Assembly: GCF_029269265.1 (NCBI RefSeq)
Contig: NZ_JARIXP010000002.1
Location: 58,087 to 122,086, forward strand
DNA from: Rheinheimera sp. 1928-s
Lineage (GTDB): Bacteria > Pseudomonadota > Gammaproteobacteria > Enterobacterales > Alteromonadaceae
Reading direction: 5' to 3'
Length of the DNA stretch: 64,000 nucleotides
The notes beneath the pieces are model-generated. The model searched no databases. It was not told where the DNA came from and saw nothing but the letters and a program-made list of their open reading frames with translations. Position numbers and translations under genes: made by a program. Shown in pieces: positions 34,646-43,909 of the stretch; within the stretch, counting starts at the first letter, position 1; each line of letters begins with the position of its first letter.

Positions 34646-35176
34646 TTATCCAGCGCCGCATTGGGACAGTTGAATACGGCTGCGTCCACCGGATAAAAAC
34701 GCCAAAGTTCTGCCATTATCGGCAAACTCCGGGCCATCAGCACACAAGCTAAAACTTGAATTCAGCGGTTGATTGGTTTGACTGCGGATCAAGCCCTGAC
34801 CACTAAAACGCAGCTCTGTAAAACCGGCACTGATGATCAGCCGCCCGTCAAAACGTCCGGCCCGGATCACTGTAGGGGGTGAAGCGGTATCGACCAGCAC
34901 CCAGCCTTGCCAGGAACCACTTGCAGCCGAACAGTCACTCAGTTCGGCATTGGCTTTGCATAAACGTATAGTTTGATTTTGTTTAATGGCTTCAGAGCGC
35001 GCCAGTTGGATCACAGAAAGCAGTTCATTGGCTTGCCCGGACAAACGGTTTCGGGCTAATAAATCAGTAAAAGACGGCACAGCAACAGCCACAAGCACCA
35101 ACAGCACCAGAAGGGAAATCATCAGTTCAATCAGGGTAAAAGCTTTTTGCCGCTGCAACAAAGGACGATCATCCAT
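34646..35176 (-). CDS. fimT: GspH/FimT-family minor pseudopilin (canonical module)
   Basis: 176 residues. The prepilin site is RQKA^FTLIELMISLLVLLVLVA with Glu+5 and Ala, not Gly, before the cut. It then shows the FimT/GspH pattern NRLSGQANELLSVIQLARSEAIKQ, Cys pairs (RLCKANAELSDC) and the LCADGPEFADNGRTL end. ATG 35176, with GGGAG ten bases upstream, is preferred over a GTG further out. It is the first gene of the minor-pilin operon; a hairpin separates it from ispH. Confidence 0.88.
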   Translation of the reverse strand: MDDRPLLQRQKAFTLIELMISLLVLLVLVAVAVPSFTDLLARNRLSGQANELLSVIQLARSEAIKQNQTIRLCKANAELSDCSAASGSWQGWVLVDTASPPTVIRAGRFDGRLIISAGFTELRFSGQGLIRSQTNQPLNSSFSLCADGPEFADNGRTLAFLSGGRSRIQLSQCGAG

Positions 35177-35268
35177 TTGTTTACTACTCCCATAGGCCAC
35201 CTGCTGATATGGACCAAGGGTTTAAGCATAGCAAAAGATCGGCAGGACGCTAGGAGCTCAACAGCACA

Positions 35269-35300
35269 GCGATGCCTGAAGTGCAGGCTTCAGGCATCGC
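35269..35300. terminator. 12-bp hairpin between ispH and the pilin operon
   Basis: GCGATGCCTGAA, an 8-nt loop and TTCAGGCATCGC pair perfectly. It lies 37 nt after the ispH stop on the minus strand and before fimT. There is no T-run, so termination may be partial. Confidence 0.6.
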
Positions 35301-35336
35301 TGGTTAACAGAGGGAAAATTATTTGAAAACAGACTA

Positions 35337-36266
35337 TTATCGAAGCTCTGCCGGCACAGCAAAAATAACGTTTTCTTCACGGCCTGGGTGCTCAATCACT
35401 TGTTTGCCACCCCATTCAGTCAAACGCTGTACGACCTGCTGCACCAGTACTTCAGGTGCTGAAGCACCAGCTGTTACCCCCACAGATTTGACATCTTTTA
35501 GCCAGTCCTGCTGAATATCAGCAGCGGTATCAATCAGGTAAGAGCGACAACCCATTTTTTCAGCGAGTTCTCGCAAGCGGTTCGAGTTGCTGCTGTTTTT
35601 TGCACCGACCACCAGTAACAATTCTGTTTTAGCAGAAAGTTCACGCACCGCATCCTGACGATTTTGTGTGGCATAACAGATATCGTCTTTACGTGGCCCT
35701 TCGATATCAGGGAAACGTTTGCGCAGCGCATCAATCACATCAGCGGTATCATCGACAGATAAAGTGGTCTGGCTGCTGAAGCATAACACTGCAGGGTTTT
35801 TCACCTGCAGCTTTTCAACGTCTTCGACCGACTCGACCAGGTAAATACCACCTTCAGCGTTGTCGTATTGGCCCATAGTGCCTTCCACCTCAGGGTGTCC
35901 GGCATGACCAATCAGAATACATTCAATACCTTTACGACTTGCGCGGGTGACTTCCATATGCACTTTAGTGACCAAAGGACAAGTGGCATCAAACACTTTC
36001 AACCCACGTTGCTTCGCATTTTCACGCACCGCCTGCGACACACCATGAGCACTGAAAATGACGATGGCGTCATCCGGCACTTCGTCCAGCTCGTCAACAA
36101 AAACTGCACCGGCACGACGTAAGCCGTCCACCACAAATTTGTTATGCACCACTTCATGACGCACATAAATAGGCGGCTCATAAATTTCAAGCGCGCGGGA
36201 GACGATGCTGATAGCACGGTCTACACCAGCACAAAAACCACGTGGATTGGCGAGTAAGATATCCAT
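35337..36266 (-). CDS. ispH: 4-hydroxy-3-methylbut-2-enyl diphosphate reductase
   Basis: 309 residues. The three Fe-S cysteines are visible in [12 protein letters not shown] (about 12), [12 protein letters not shown] (about 96) and [11 protein letters not shown] (about 197), and the catalytic Glu in EVEGTMGQ. It is the last enzyme of the MEP isoprenoid pathway, making IPP and DMAPP. It is the last gene of the ileS-lspA-fkpB-ispH run, directly after fkpB. Confidence 0.96.
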   Translation of the reverse strand: MDILLANPRGFCAGVDRAISIVSRALEIYEPPIYVRHEVVHNKFVVDGLRRAGAVFVDELDEVPDDAIVIFSAHGVSQAVRENAKQRGLKVFDATCPLVTKVHMEVTRASRKGIECILIGHAGHPEVEGTMGQYDNAEGGIYLVESVEDVEKLQVKNPAVLCFSSQTTLSVDDTADVIDALRKRFPDIEGPRKDDICYATQNRQDAVRELSAKTELLLVVGAKNSSNSNRLRELAEKMGCRSYLIDTAADIQQDWLKDVKSVGVTAGASAPEVLVQQVVQRLTEWGGKQVIEHPGREENVIFAVPAELR

Positions 36267-36268
36267 AA

Positions 36269-36700
36269 TTAATTGATAACCTGTACGATTTCAACATTAA
36301 AGGTCAGAGTCTGGCCTGCCAGCGGATGGTTAAAATCCACAGTCACAGACTCTCCTACCACTTCACGAATAAGACCCGGCAGCTCAGAACCATCTGGCAT
36401 AGCAAAACCTACGATCATGCCGACTGTTGCCGGCGCGTCTGCAGAGAACTTACTGCGGTCGACATAATAAATATTGTCGGGGTTTGGCATACCGTAGGCA
36501 TCCTCCGGCGCCAGCGTAAAAGTACGTTTGTCGCCAGCAGCCATACCGCCTAACTGAGCTTCAAAAGCGGGCGACAAGCTGCCGTCCCCCATTTGCAGTT
36601 TGGCGGGTTTGTTATGCACACGGGTGCTTTCGGCGGCGCTGCCATCGGATAATTTAATATCAAAGTGAAATATCACAGTACTGCCTGGACCTATGATCAC
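36269..36700 (-). CDS. fkpB: FKBP-type peptidyl-prolyl isomerase, SlpA/FkpB type
   Basis: 143 residues, soluble. The FKBP half-fold motif [13 protein letters not shown] and the inserted flap with [20 protein letters not shown] and [12 protein letters not shown] are typical of the SlpA subfamily. It starts at a GTG overlapping the lspA stop (GTGA) after an AGGAG site. Its place between lspA and ispH is conserved in gammaproteobacteria. Confidence 0.93.
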   Translation of the reverse strand: MIIGPGSTVIFHFDIKLSDGSAAESTRVHNKPAKLQMGDGSLSPAFEAQLGGMAAGDKRTFTLAPEDAYGMPNPDNIYYVDRSKFSADAPATVGMIVGFAMPDGSELPGLIREVVGESVTVDFNHPLAGQTLTFNVEIVQVIN

Positions 36701-37239
36701 TGCTTGTCTCCTGAAGTCACTTTTTGGCTTTCGCTTTCGTTAGTAAAGCTATCCCAAATCAGTAAAACTGCGCCAATACTGATAGCACAATCGGCGATAT
36801 TAAAAATAGGGTACTGCCAGCTCTGATAAAACACATGCAGAAAATCAACCACATAACCATAGAGGCTACGGTCAATTAAATTACCAATAGCACCGCTGAT
36901 AATCAGACTCAAGGCTAAAGACAACTTCACCTGAGCTTTCGGTAAACGGCTTAACCAGATCGCTAATACGATACTGACGACTACGGCGATCACTGTAAAT
37001 AACCAGCGTTGCCAACCACCAGCATCACCTAAAAATGAAAAAGCAGCGCCATAGTTACGGGCATAAGTGAAATTAAATACCGGCAATAAGGACACGGATT
37101 CGCCTAAGCTGAAGTTCTGAATGACCCATACTTTGCTAAGCTGGTCAGCGACCAGCACCAACAGCACCAGCCACCACCAGCGCCAGCCTGTTTCTCTGAA
37201 TAAACCCGCTTTCAATAACGACCCCTCAAATAAACGCAT
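36697..37239 (-). CDS. lspA: Lipoprotein signal peptidase II
   Basis: 180 residues with four transmembrane segments. The two catalytic aspartates are in GNLIDRSLYGYVVDFLHV and FNIADCAISIG. It cleaves the signal peptide of diacylglyceryl-modified prolipoproteins at the inner membrane; MltF, encoded here at 57711, is a likely client. Its ATG overlaps the ileS stop. Confidence 0.95.
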   Translation of the reverse strand: MRLFEGSLLKAGLFRETGWRWWWLVLLVLVADQLSKVWVIQNFSLGESVSLLPVFNFTYARNYGAAFSFLGDAGGWQRWLFTVIAVVVSIVLAIWLSRLPKAQVKLSLALSLIISGAIGNLIDRSLYGYVVDFLHVFYQSWQYPIFNIADCAISIGAVLLIWDSFTNESESQKVTSGDKQ

Positions 37240-40067
37240 CAGGCAAACTTCCTTACTTCACCAGCACCTTCGACGTTATCCACACAGCGGATACAAATCA
37301 GCGGATGCGCCGGATTCAAACCCACATCGTGTCTGTGGTGCCAGCAACGATCACACTTAGGCGCAGTAGATGCGTTCAATACCACAAAGAGGTTATCCAT
37401 TTCGGTCGCTACTGCATCAGCAGGAGCAGCTTCAGCGGATACCACAGCAGTGGAGGTGAGCAAGGCAAAACGTAACTCATCACCGATAGAGGTCAGGTCT
37501 GTTGCCAGTTGGCCTTTAGCATACAAGGTCACTTCAGCTTGTAATGAAGCACCAATTTTGCCATCACGACGGCCTACTTCCAGCACCTTGTTGACTGCAT
37601 CACGCACTTCCAGCAGTTGTTGCCAGAAGGCATCATCAAACTGACCTGCAGGCACGGTGTCTAAACCCTGATACCAGACTTCAGTAAAGACAAACTCACT
37701 GTGCTGACCTGGCATCACTTCCCAGATTTCCTGCGCTGTGAAGCTCATAATAGGCGCCATCCAGCGCACCATGGCCTGTACAACATGGAATAAAGCAGTC
37801 TGGCAGGAGCGACGGGCTAAGCCATCGGTTTTGGCTGTGTATTGACGGTCTTTAATCACGTCTAAGTAGAAACTACCCAGCTCCACAGTACAGAAATTCA
37901 TTAACTTCTGGCTGACCTGATGGAACTGGTAGTTCTCATAGGCATCGACAATTTCCTGCTGTAATTTGGCAGCACGTTGCACCAGCCACAAATCCAGCTG
38001 CACCATCTCTTCAAATGGCACCAGTTGCGTCTCTGGCTCAAAACCTTTTAAGTTCGCTAAAAGGAAACGGGCTGTGTTACGAATACGACGGTATTTGTCG
38101 GCAGCACGGTTTAGGATTTCATCAGAGACAGTCATCTCTGAGGTGTAATCCGTAGTCGCTACCCATAAACGCAGGATATCGGCACCTAACTTGTTCATCA
38201 CGTCCTGCGGCGACACCACATTGCCCAACGACTTGGACATTTTGCGGCCTTCACCATCCACAGTAAAACCATGGGTCAGTACTTGTTTGTATGGCGCGTG
38301 GTGTTTAATTGCCACACCAGTCATCAGGGAGGACATAAACCAGCCACGGTGCTGATCCGAACCTTCTAAATAGAGATCCGCCTGAGTGGCACCATGGAAC
38401 TCAGCACGAGGCTCAATCACACAAGCGTGAGTCACACCTGAGTCAAACCAGACATCCAGCGTGTCTGTCACTTTGACATATTGAGCTGCATCAGCGCCCA
38501 ACAAAGTTTCAGCCTCTAAATCAAACCAGGCCTGAATACCAGACTGCTCCACTAACTTAGCAACTTGCTCCATCAAAGCCTGAGTATTTGGGTGCAGCGC
38601 ACTGGTGTCTTTGTCGACAAAAAGCGCGATAGGCACGCCCCAGGTCCGTTGACGGGAAATACACCAGTCCGGACGACCTGCCACCATGTTTTCAATACGC
38701 TGCTGACCCCAGTCCGGGATCCAGCGGGTTTTGCCAATTTCTTGCAGTGAGGTACTGCGCAGGCCTTTTTGTTCCATGCTGATAAACCACTGCGGCGTAG
38801 CACGGAAAATAATAGGGGTTTTATGGCGCCAGCAATGTGGGTAGCTGTGCGTTAAGGCTTTATGCACCAGCAGCTTGCCAGCATCTTTTAAAGCTTCCAC
38901 CACAGAGTCGTTGGCTTTAAATACGTGCTGACCTGCAAAAAGTGGCGTATCCGGCAGATAGACGCCGTTCGCGCCTACAGGGTTAGCGACTTCTAAGTTG
39001 TATAACTTACCGACAGTAAAATCTTCCGGGCCATGACCTGGCGCCGTATGCACAGCACCGGTACCAGAATCTGTTGTGACGTGATCACCTAAAATCACCG
39101 GCACTTCAAAGTCATACAACGGGTGTTTTAATTTCACCAGCTCCAGAGCCTGACCTTTGCAGAATCCAAGATTATGGTAATGCTCCACACCAGCGCGAGC
39201 CATTACAGCAGTGACTAAATCTGTGGCTACAATTAAACGCTCAGGGCCGTTTGGTCCTTGTTCGACTTGCACCAGGCTGTAATCAATTTTGGCATTCAGG
39301 GCCACAGCACGGTTGGCCGGAATAGTCCAGGGTGTGGTCGTCCAGATCACTACCGACACAGGACCAGAACCGGTATGACCTTCAGGGTGATCGAATTTAT
39401 TCACATCAGCTTCGTTCACCAGCGTAAAACGAACATCAATGGCCGGTGATACTTTATCCTGATATTCCACTTCAGCTTCAGCCAAAGCAGAACCACAGTC
39501 TGTACACCAGTGCACTGGCTTAAAGCCTTGCTGCAAATGACCATTGTCGATGATACGACCTAAAGAGCGGATGATATTGGCTTCGGTGGTGAAATCCATA
39601 GTGCGGTATGGATTGTCCCAATCGCCTAAAACACCTAAACGGATAAAGTCGACTTTCTGTGCTTCGATTTGCGTCAATGCATAATCACGGCATTTTTGAC
39701 GGAATTCAGCGGCGCTCAGCTTCACGCCTGGCTTGCCGTATTTCTTTTCAACGACCAGCTCAATAGGCAAACCATGACAGTCCCAACCCGGTACATAAGG
39801 GGCATCGAAGTCAGACAAGGTCTTGGCTTTAACAATCATATCCTTGAGGATTTTATTGACCGCGTGACCAATGTGAATGTTACCGTTGGCGTATGGAGGG
39901 CCATCGTGCAGGATAAAGGTTTTTTTACCTTGTTTGGCCTGACGAATTTTCTGGTACAGATTTTTTTCTGTCCAACTGGCTAACATCTGTGGCTCACGCT
40001 GCGCAAGGTTGGCGCGCATGGCAAAAGCCGTGTCCGGTAAATTCAAAGTCTGCTTGTAGTCAGTCAT
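37239..40067 (-). CDS. ileS: Isoleucyl-tRNA synthetase
   Basis: 942 residues, class I synthetase. The HIGH motif is in [14 protein letters not shown] (about 58-68) and KMSKS in [14 protein letters not shown] (about 605). The CP1 editing domain contains [13 protein letters not shown], and the C-terminal zinc site is [10 protein letters not shown]...ICIRC. Length is normal for the bacterial form. It is followed without a gap by lspA, as in E. coli. Confidence 0.97.
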   Translation of the reverse strand: MTDYKQTLNLPDTAFAMRANLAQREPQMLASWTEKNLYQKIRQAKQGKKTFILHDGPPYANGNIHIGHAVNKILKDMIVKAKTLSDFDAPYVPGWDCHGLPIELVVEKKYGKPGVKLSAAEFRQKCRDYALTQIEAQKVDFIRLGVLGDWDNPYRTMDFTTEANIIRSLGRIIDNGHLQQGFKPVHWCTDCGSALAEAEVEYQDKVSPAIDVRFTLVNEADVNKFDHPEGHTGSGPVSVVIWTTTPWTIPANRAVALNAKIDYSLVQVEQGPNGPERLIVATDLVTAVMARAGVEHYHNLGFCKGQALELVKLKHPLYDFEVPVILGDHVTTDSGTGAVHTAPGHGPEDFTVGKLYNLEVANPVGANGVYLPDTPLFAGQHVFKANDSVVEALKDAGKLLVHKALTHSYPHCWRHKTPIIFRATPQWFISMEQKGLRSTSLQEIGKTRWIPDWGQQRIENMVAGRPDWCISRQRTWGVPIALFVDKDTSALHPNTQALMEQVAKLVEQSGIQAWFDLEAETLLGADAAQYVKVTDTLDVWFDSGVTHACVIEPRAEFHGATQADLYLEGSDQHRGWFMSSLMTGVAIKHHAPYKQVLTHGFTVDGEGRKMSKSLGNVVSPQDVMNKLGADILRLWVATTDYTSEMTVSDEILNRAADKYRRIRNTARFLLANLKGFEPETQLVPFEEMVQLDLWLVQRAAKLQQEIVDAYENYQFHQVSQKLMNFCTVELGSFYLDVIKDRQYTAKTDGLARRSCQTALFHVVQAMVRWMAPIMSFTAQEIWEVMPGQHSEFVFTEVWYQGLDTVPAGQFDDAFWQQLLEVRDAVNKVLEVGRRDGKIGASLQAEVTLYAKGQLATDLTSIGDELRFALLTSTAVVSAEAAPADAVATEMDNLFVVLNASTAPKCDRCWHHRHDVGLNPAHPLICIRCVDNVEGAGEVRKFA

Positions 40068-40121
40068 CCGTTGTTGTTCCGTCTTCTTTAAGTTTAAATT
40101 CGTTATCGTGTTGCCAGTGAC

Positions 40122-41054
40122 TTAAGCCGATGGCAAGCCAAAATAGCCGCGTGCCTGCTGCGCATCTAAAGCAATTTGTTGCTGCAATTGCGCAAGGCCG
40201 TCAAAACGTCGCTCGGGCCTGATTTTCTTTTTTAAAATCACTTCAATCTGCTGGCCGTATAAGTCGCCGTTAAAATCAAAAAAATGAGCTTCAAGCTGCT
40301 CTTTTTTACCCTGCAAAGTCGGTCTGGAACCAATATTGGCGACACCATGGTAACGGCCCATTTGGGTTACAGCTTCAATGGCATAAACACCATGCACAGG
40401 TAAATTCTTACGGTAAAGCCAGACATTGGCTGTTGGAAAACCCAACTGACGCCCTACTTTCTGGCCATGCCGCACCCGCCCCATTAATGAGAATGGCCGG
40501 CCTAACATTTGTGCTGCCAGCTCTAACTGATCCTGCTCCAACGCCTGGCGAATTAACGTACTGCTAACCCGTTGATCATTTTGTTTCAGGCTGGCGGTGC
40601 TGCTCAAACCAAAACCATGCTGCACTGCAGCTTGTTGTAGCAAAGCAAAATTTCCGGCACGGTTTTTACCAAAACAAAAATCATCACCGACAATCAGATG
40701 CTTTACACCGAGTTTATTCAGCAATAAGTCCTGAATAAATTGCTCTGGCTGCTGACTGGCAAAGTCACGGGTAAAAGGCACGCAAAGCATGCGATCCACA
40801 CCTTGTTGCGCCAGCCAATGGTATTTTTCCCGAAAACGGCATAAACGCGCTGGTGCAGCTTCAGGGTTAAACAGCTCCAGTGGTTGGGGTTCAAACACCA
40901 TCACCACTGCAGGTAAATTCAACTCTGCCGCAATAGCTTTTAATTGCGTCAGTACTGCCTGATGTCCCAGATGCACGCCATCAAAATTGCCAATAGTTAA
41001 GACGCAGCCCTGATGTCTGGGTTGAATTGTATGTAAGCCGCGAATTAACTCCAT
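40122..41054 (-). CDS. ribF: Bifunctional riboflavin kinase/FAD synthetase
   Basis: 310 residues. The N-terminal FMN adenylyltransferase has the nucleotidyl-transfer motif TIGNFDGVHLGHQAVL, and the C-terminal flavokinase has GRQLGFPTANVWL and ATIGS-like VANIGSRPT. It makes FMN and FAD from riboflavin. Between murJ and ileS, the usual conserved position. Confidence 0.96.
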   Translation of the reverse strand: MELIRGLHTIQPRHQGCVLTIGNFDGVHLGHQAVLTQLKAIAAELNLPAVVMVFEPQPLELFNPEAAPARLCRFREKYHWLAQQGVDRMLCVPFTRDFASQQPEQFIQDLLLNKLGVKHLIVGDDFCFGKNRAGNFALLQQAAVQHGFGLSSTASLKQNDQRVSSTLIRQALEQDQLELAAQMLGRPFSLMGRVRHGQKVGRQLGFPTANVWLYRKNLPVHGVYAIEAVTQMGRYHGVANIGSRPTLQGKKEQLEAHFFDFNGDLYGQQIEVILKKKIRPERRFDGLAQLQQQIALDAQQARGYFGLPSA

Positions 41055-41105
41055 TCGGTATTCTTACTCTGCTGCTGCGAAAAGTGCCCGATTATAACCG
41101 CATAA

Positions 41106-42680
41106 TCATTTGCTTTCAGCATTTGTCTGGCGTTTAAAATCGTTCAAACGCACACCAAACACAAAAAGTAAAACAAAGTAGGCCGCAATAGCAAAAGCAA
41201 AATAAGCCAATAAATGCAGCACCTGACCTGATAAACCTAAAGCAATCCAGCCAGTGAGGTCAGGCATCACATAAAAAATACAGCCTGCCATCACAGCGGC
41301 GGCGATAAAAGCTTTGGCGATAAACCAGCTGGTTTTGTTGCTGAAACTATAAATATCGCGCTGCTTTAAGCCACGATAAAGTAAATATGCATTTAAAGTA
41401 CCGGACATAGCTGTGGCTAACGCCAGACCAACATAACTTAAAAAAGGCGCCAGCATCAGGTTAAACGCCATATTGGCGACCATAGCGATAATGGCGATGC
41501 GCACCGGGGTTTTAATATCCTGGCGTGCATAAAAAGCAGGTGCCAGCACTTTAATCAACATAAGCGCAACCAAACCAGTGTTATAAGCGATCAGGCTGTA
41601 AGAGGTTTTCACTACATCATCGGCGCTGAATTCACCACGCATAAAGACCGAAGCAATAATAGGTTCTGCCAGCACTATTAAACCCATCATGGATGGAATA
41701 CCAAACAGGCAAATAAAACGCACAGCCCAGTCGAGGGTGTATTTAAAAGCTTCTTCGCTGGCGGATGCGTAATGACGTGACAAGCCAGGCAAAATCACAG
41801 TGGCAATGGCGATACCAAATAAACCTAAAGGAAATTCCAGTAAACGGTCAGAGTAATACAACCAGCTGACAGCACCTGTGACTAAAAAGGATGCGATAAT
41901 GGCATCCAGTAATAAGTTAATCTGACTGACGGAAACACCAAATAAAGCAGGGATCATCAAAGTGCGGATTTTCGTCACGTTGGGGTCTTTCCAGCCCCAG
42001 CGTGGCATCACCAATAATCCGGCTTTAGCTAAAAACGGTAGTTGGAACAAAAACTGAATTAAGCCGCCTAAAAATACCCCCCAGGCAATGGCTTCAGCCG
42101 GGTTTTGCATTTGCGGCGCCAGATAAATAGCAGCCCCTATCATGGCAATATTTAAAAATACCGGAGTAAAAGCCGCTACGGCAAATTTGTTATAGGTGTT
42201 CAGCACAGCACCAGATAAAGCGACAAAAGTGATAAACCATAAATAAGGAAAGGTGATTTTTAACAGGAAACTGGCCTGAATGTATTTATCACCCTCTGGT
42301 GCACCGTCTAAATAAGCGTTAAACCAGCCAGCACCAAATAACATCATCAACACAGGTGAGCCAATCACCGCCAGTAAAGTGACTCCAGTGACAATAAAAC
42401 CTAAGGTCCCCGCTGCTTTGGCAATCAGCTCCCGCACCGCATCATCGCCATGTTTTTCTTTTACTTCAGCCAGTACAGGCACAAAAGCTTGTGAAAATGC
42501 GCCTTCAGCAAATAAACGGCGCAAAAAATTAGGAATTCGATTGGCCATAAAAAAAACGTCGGCCATAGCACCTGCGCCCAGTACGTTGGCAACAATCACA
42601 TCACGTACCAAGCCCAATACCCGTGAAATAAGGGTCATAAAGCTTACGATCATGCCTGATTTTAATAATTTTCCTGACAC
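41106..42680 (-). CDS. murJ: Lipid II flippase MurJ
   Basis: About 524 residues with some 14 transmembrane segments. The N-terminus LLKSGMIVSFMTLISRVLGLVRD and the RRLFAEGAFSQAFVPV motif identify MurJ (MOP superfamily), which flips lipid II across the inner membrane. Several starts are possible. The GTG at 42680 follows GCAGGAG at 6-nt spacing and gives a normal N-terminus, so I chose it over the longer frame. Confidence 0.94.
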   Translation of the reverse strand: MSGKLLKSGMIVSFMTLISRVLGLVRDVIVANVLGAGAMADVFFMANRIPNFLRRLFAEGAFSQAFVPVLAEVKEKHGDDAVRELIAKAAGTLGFIVTGVTLLAVIGSPVLMMLFGAGWFNAYLDGAPEGDKYIQASFLLKITFPYLWFITFVALSGAVLNTYNKFAVAAFTPVFLNIAMIGAAIYLAPQMQNPAEAIAWGVFLGGLIQFLFQLPFLAKAGLLVMPRWGWKDPNVTKIRTLMIPALFGVSVSQINLLLDAIIASFLVTGAVSWLYYSDRLLEFPLGLFGIAIATVILPGLSRHYASASEEAFKYTLDWAVRFICLFGIPSMMGLIVLAEPIIASVFMRGEFSADDVVKTSYSLIAYNTGLVALMLIKVLAPAFYARQDIKTPVRIAIIAMVANMAFNLMLAPFLSYVGLALATAMSGTLNAYLLYRGLKQRDIYSFSNKTSWFIAKAFIAAAVMAGCIFYVMPDLTGWIALGLSGQVLHLLAYFAFAIAAYFVLLFVFGVRLNDFKRQTNAESK

Positions 42681-42779
42681 AGACTGCTCCTGCAACGACA
42701 TTTCTGCTATTTTCACCCGAGTCAGAGTGGATTACCAGCGAAGGGCTAATTTTATTCTGTAATCTGTCAAGGAAACCAT

Positions 42780-42810
42780 TTGACAAGGGCCTACAAAATA
42801 GGCATATTAT
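42780..42810 (+). promoter_or_regulatory. Probable rpsT promoter
   Basis: TTGACA (42780-42785) and TATTAT (42805-42810), separated by 19 nt, or CATATT with 17 nt, with a GCGGCC discriminator after it. Growth-rate or stringent control would fit a ribosomal protein gene. Confidence 0.6.
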
Positions 42811-42852
42811 GCGGCCTTTAAAGGTCCCGGTTTAGTTTTTAGGAGTGTTACC

Positions 42853-43128
42853 TTGGCTAACATCAAGTCTGCTAAGAAGCGCGCTATTCAATCAGAAAAG
42901 CGTCGTCAGCAAAACGCAAGTCAGCGCTCAATGATGCGTACTTTCATGAAGAAAACATACGCTGCAGTGTTAACTGCTGATCTGGCTGCTTCACAAGAAG
43001 CGTTCAAAAAGATGGTTCCAATTTTGGATCGTATGGCAGACAAAGGTCTGATCCATAAGAACAAAGCTGCCCGTCATAAGTCACGCTTAAATGCACATGT
43101 TAAAGCTTTAGCTACTAAAGCCGCTTAA
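42853..43128 (+). CDS. rpsT: Ribosomal protein S20 (TTG start)
   Basis: 91 residues, very basic. The sequence [18 protein letters not shown] and the C-terminal [15 protein letters not shown] are diagnostic of S20. The start is TTG at 42853 after AGGAG. E. coli rpsT also begins with UUG, which is part of its translational autoregulation, so this rare start is probably functional. Single gene divergent from murJ. Confidence 0.97.
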   Translation: MANIKSAKKRAIQSEKRRQQNASQRSMMRTFMKKTYAAVLTADLAASQEAFKKMVPILDRMADKGLIHKNKAARHKSRLNAHVKALATKAA

Positions 43129-43173
43129 TTTCAATTCGCTGTTGTTCGCAACAGCTTATTGTGACAGTGCAAT

Positions 43174-43201
43174 AAAAAAACCACCGCAAGGTGGTTTTTT
43201 T
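43174..43201 (+). terminator. Terminator of rpsT
   Basis: AAAAAAACCACC, GCAA, GGTGGTTTTTTT, with stem and long T-run, 45 nt after the rpsT stop. Confidence 0.9.
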
Positions 43202-43203
43202 AT

Positions 43204-43313
43204 TCGCCGTCATCCATGACGCTCACCCTCCGGGCCAACGCGTTGCGTTGTTCAAAATTGCTCCTGGCAATTTTGTATTCGCTAACATCCATGGTGCTCA
43301 CCCTTAAGGGCCA
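43204..43313. repeat. Imperfect direct repeat with central hairpin
   Basis: Two units of about 35 nt (43204-43238 and 43279-43313) share CATCCATG, GCTCACCCT and GGGCCA. Between them CAAAATTGC, TCCTG, GCAATTTTG (43253-43275) forms a perfect 9-bp hairpin. No coding potential is evident. It looks like a structured intergenic repeat element. Confidence 0.65.
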
Positions 43314-43343
43314 TCCTTGGTGCAATAAGCCACAGAACCTTCT

Positions 43344-43643
43344 TTATTTCTTCTCACAATAAAGTTTATGCAGCAGTCCAATTAAAGCGACGGCCTCTTC
43401 ACTATGGATACGATAAAACACGGTTTGAGCTTCTTTGCGGGTTTTCACCAGTTTTTGTCGTCTGAGTACAGCTAAGTGCTGAGACAAAGCCGACTGGCTT
43501 AAACCCAGTTTGTCATTCATCTCTGTGACTGATAATTCAGACTCTAATAAATAACACAAAATCAGCAAACGGCGTTCATTGGAAACCGCCTTCAGCAGCT
43601 TGGCTGCCTGCGCCGAGTTTTTCAGCATTTCTTCCAATTTCAT
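43344..43643 (-). CDS. ArsR-family repressor, BigR/SqrR/YgaV-like (persulfide-sensing type)
   Basis: 99 residues with a winged helix. The recognition region LGLSQSALSQHLAVLRRQKLV is followed by TRKEAQTVFYRI. Two cysteines occupy positions typical of BigR/SqrR: one in LLILCYLLES (about 30) and one near the end in LHKLYCEKK (about 96). In that family this pair forms a tetrasulfide or disulfide with reactive sulfur and releases DNA. The likely targets, the persulfide dioxygenase, TauE/SafE, rhodanese and YgaP-like genes, lie 29 kb away in the same window. The family placement is from memory of motifs. Confidence 0.75.
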   Translation of the reverse strand: MKLEEMLKNSAQAAKLLKAVSNERRLLILCYLLESELSVTEMNDKLGLSQSALSQHLAVLRRQKLVKTRKEAQTVFYRIHSEEAVALIGLLHKLYCEKK

Positions 43644-43909
43644 TTTGTTGCTTCTTTGATCTAAAAAACAGCATTATGCCGTCGGGTCATTCGCTTACAC
43701 AATACGATCTATTCTCATCTGTCGTGTTTCAAGCTGTACCTGACTCATAGAGCGGAAACAAAAGGTGGAGTGCTTACATAAAAACAAAATCTTTATGATT
43801 CAAGTACACAACAGACTGCTTGCTTTGGCTTTTGGTCGCAATCTGCCAAATTAGTCTGGCGCTGTCGTGCTACATTGGCCAAATAATCAAAAAAAGGAGC
43901 ATGTTATAT

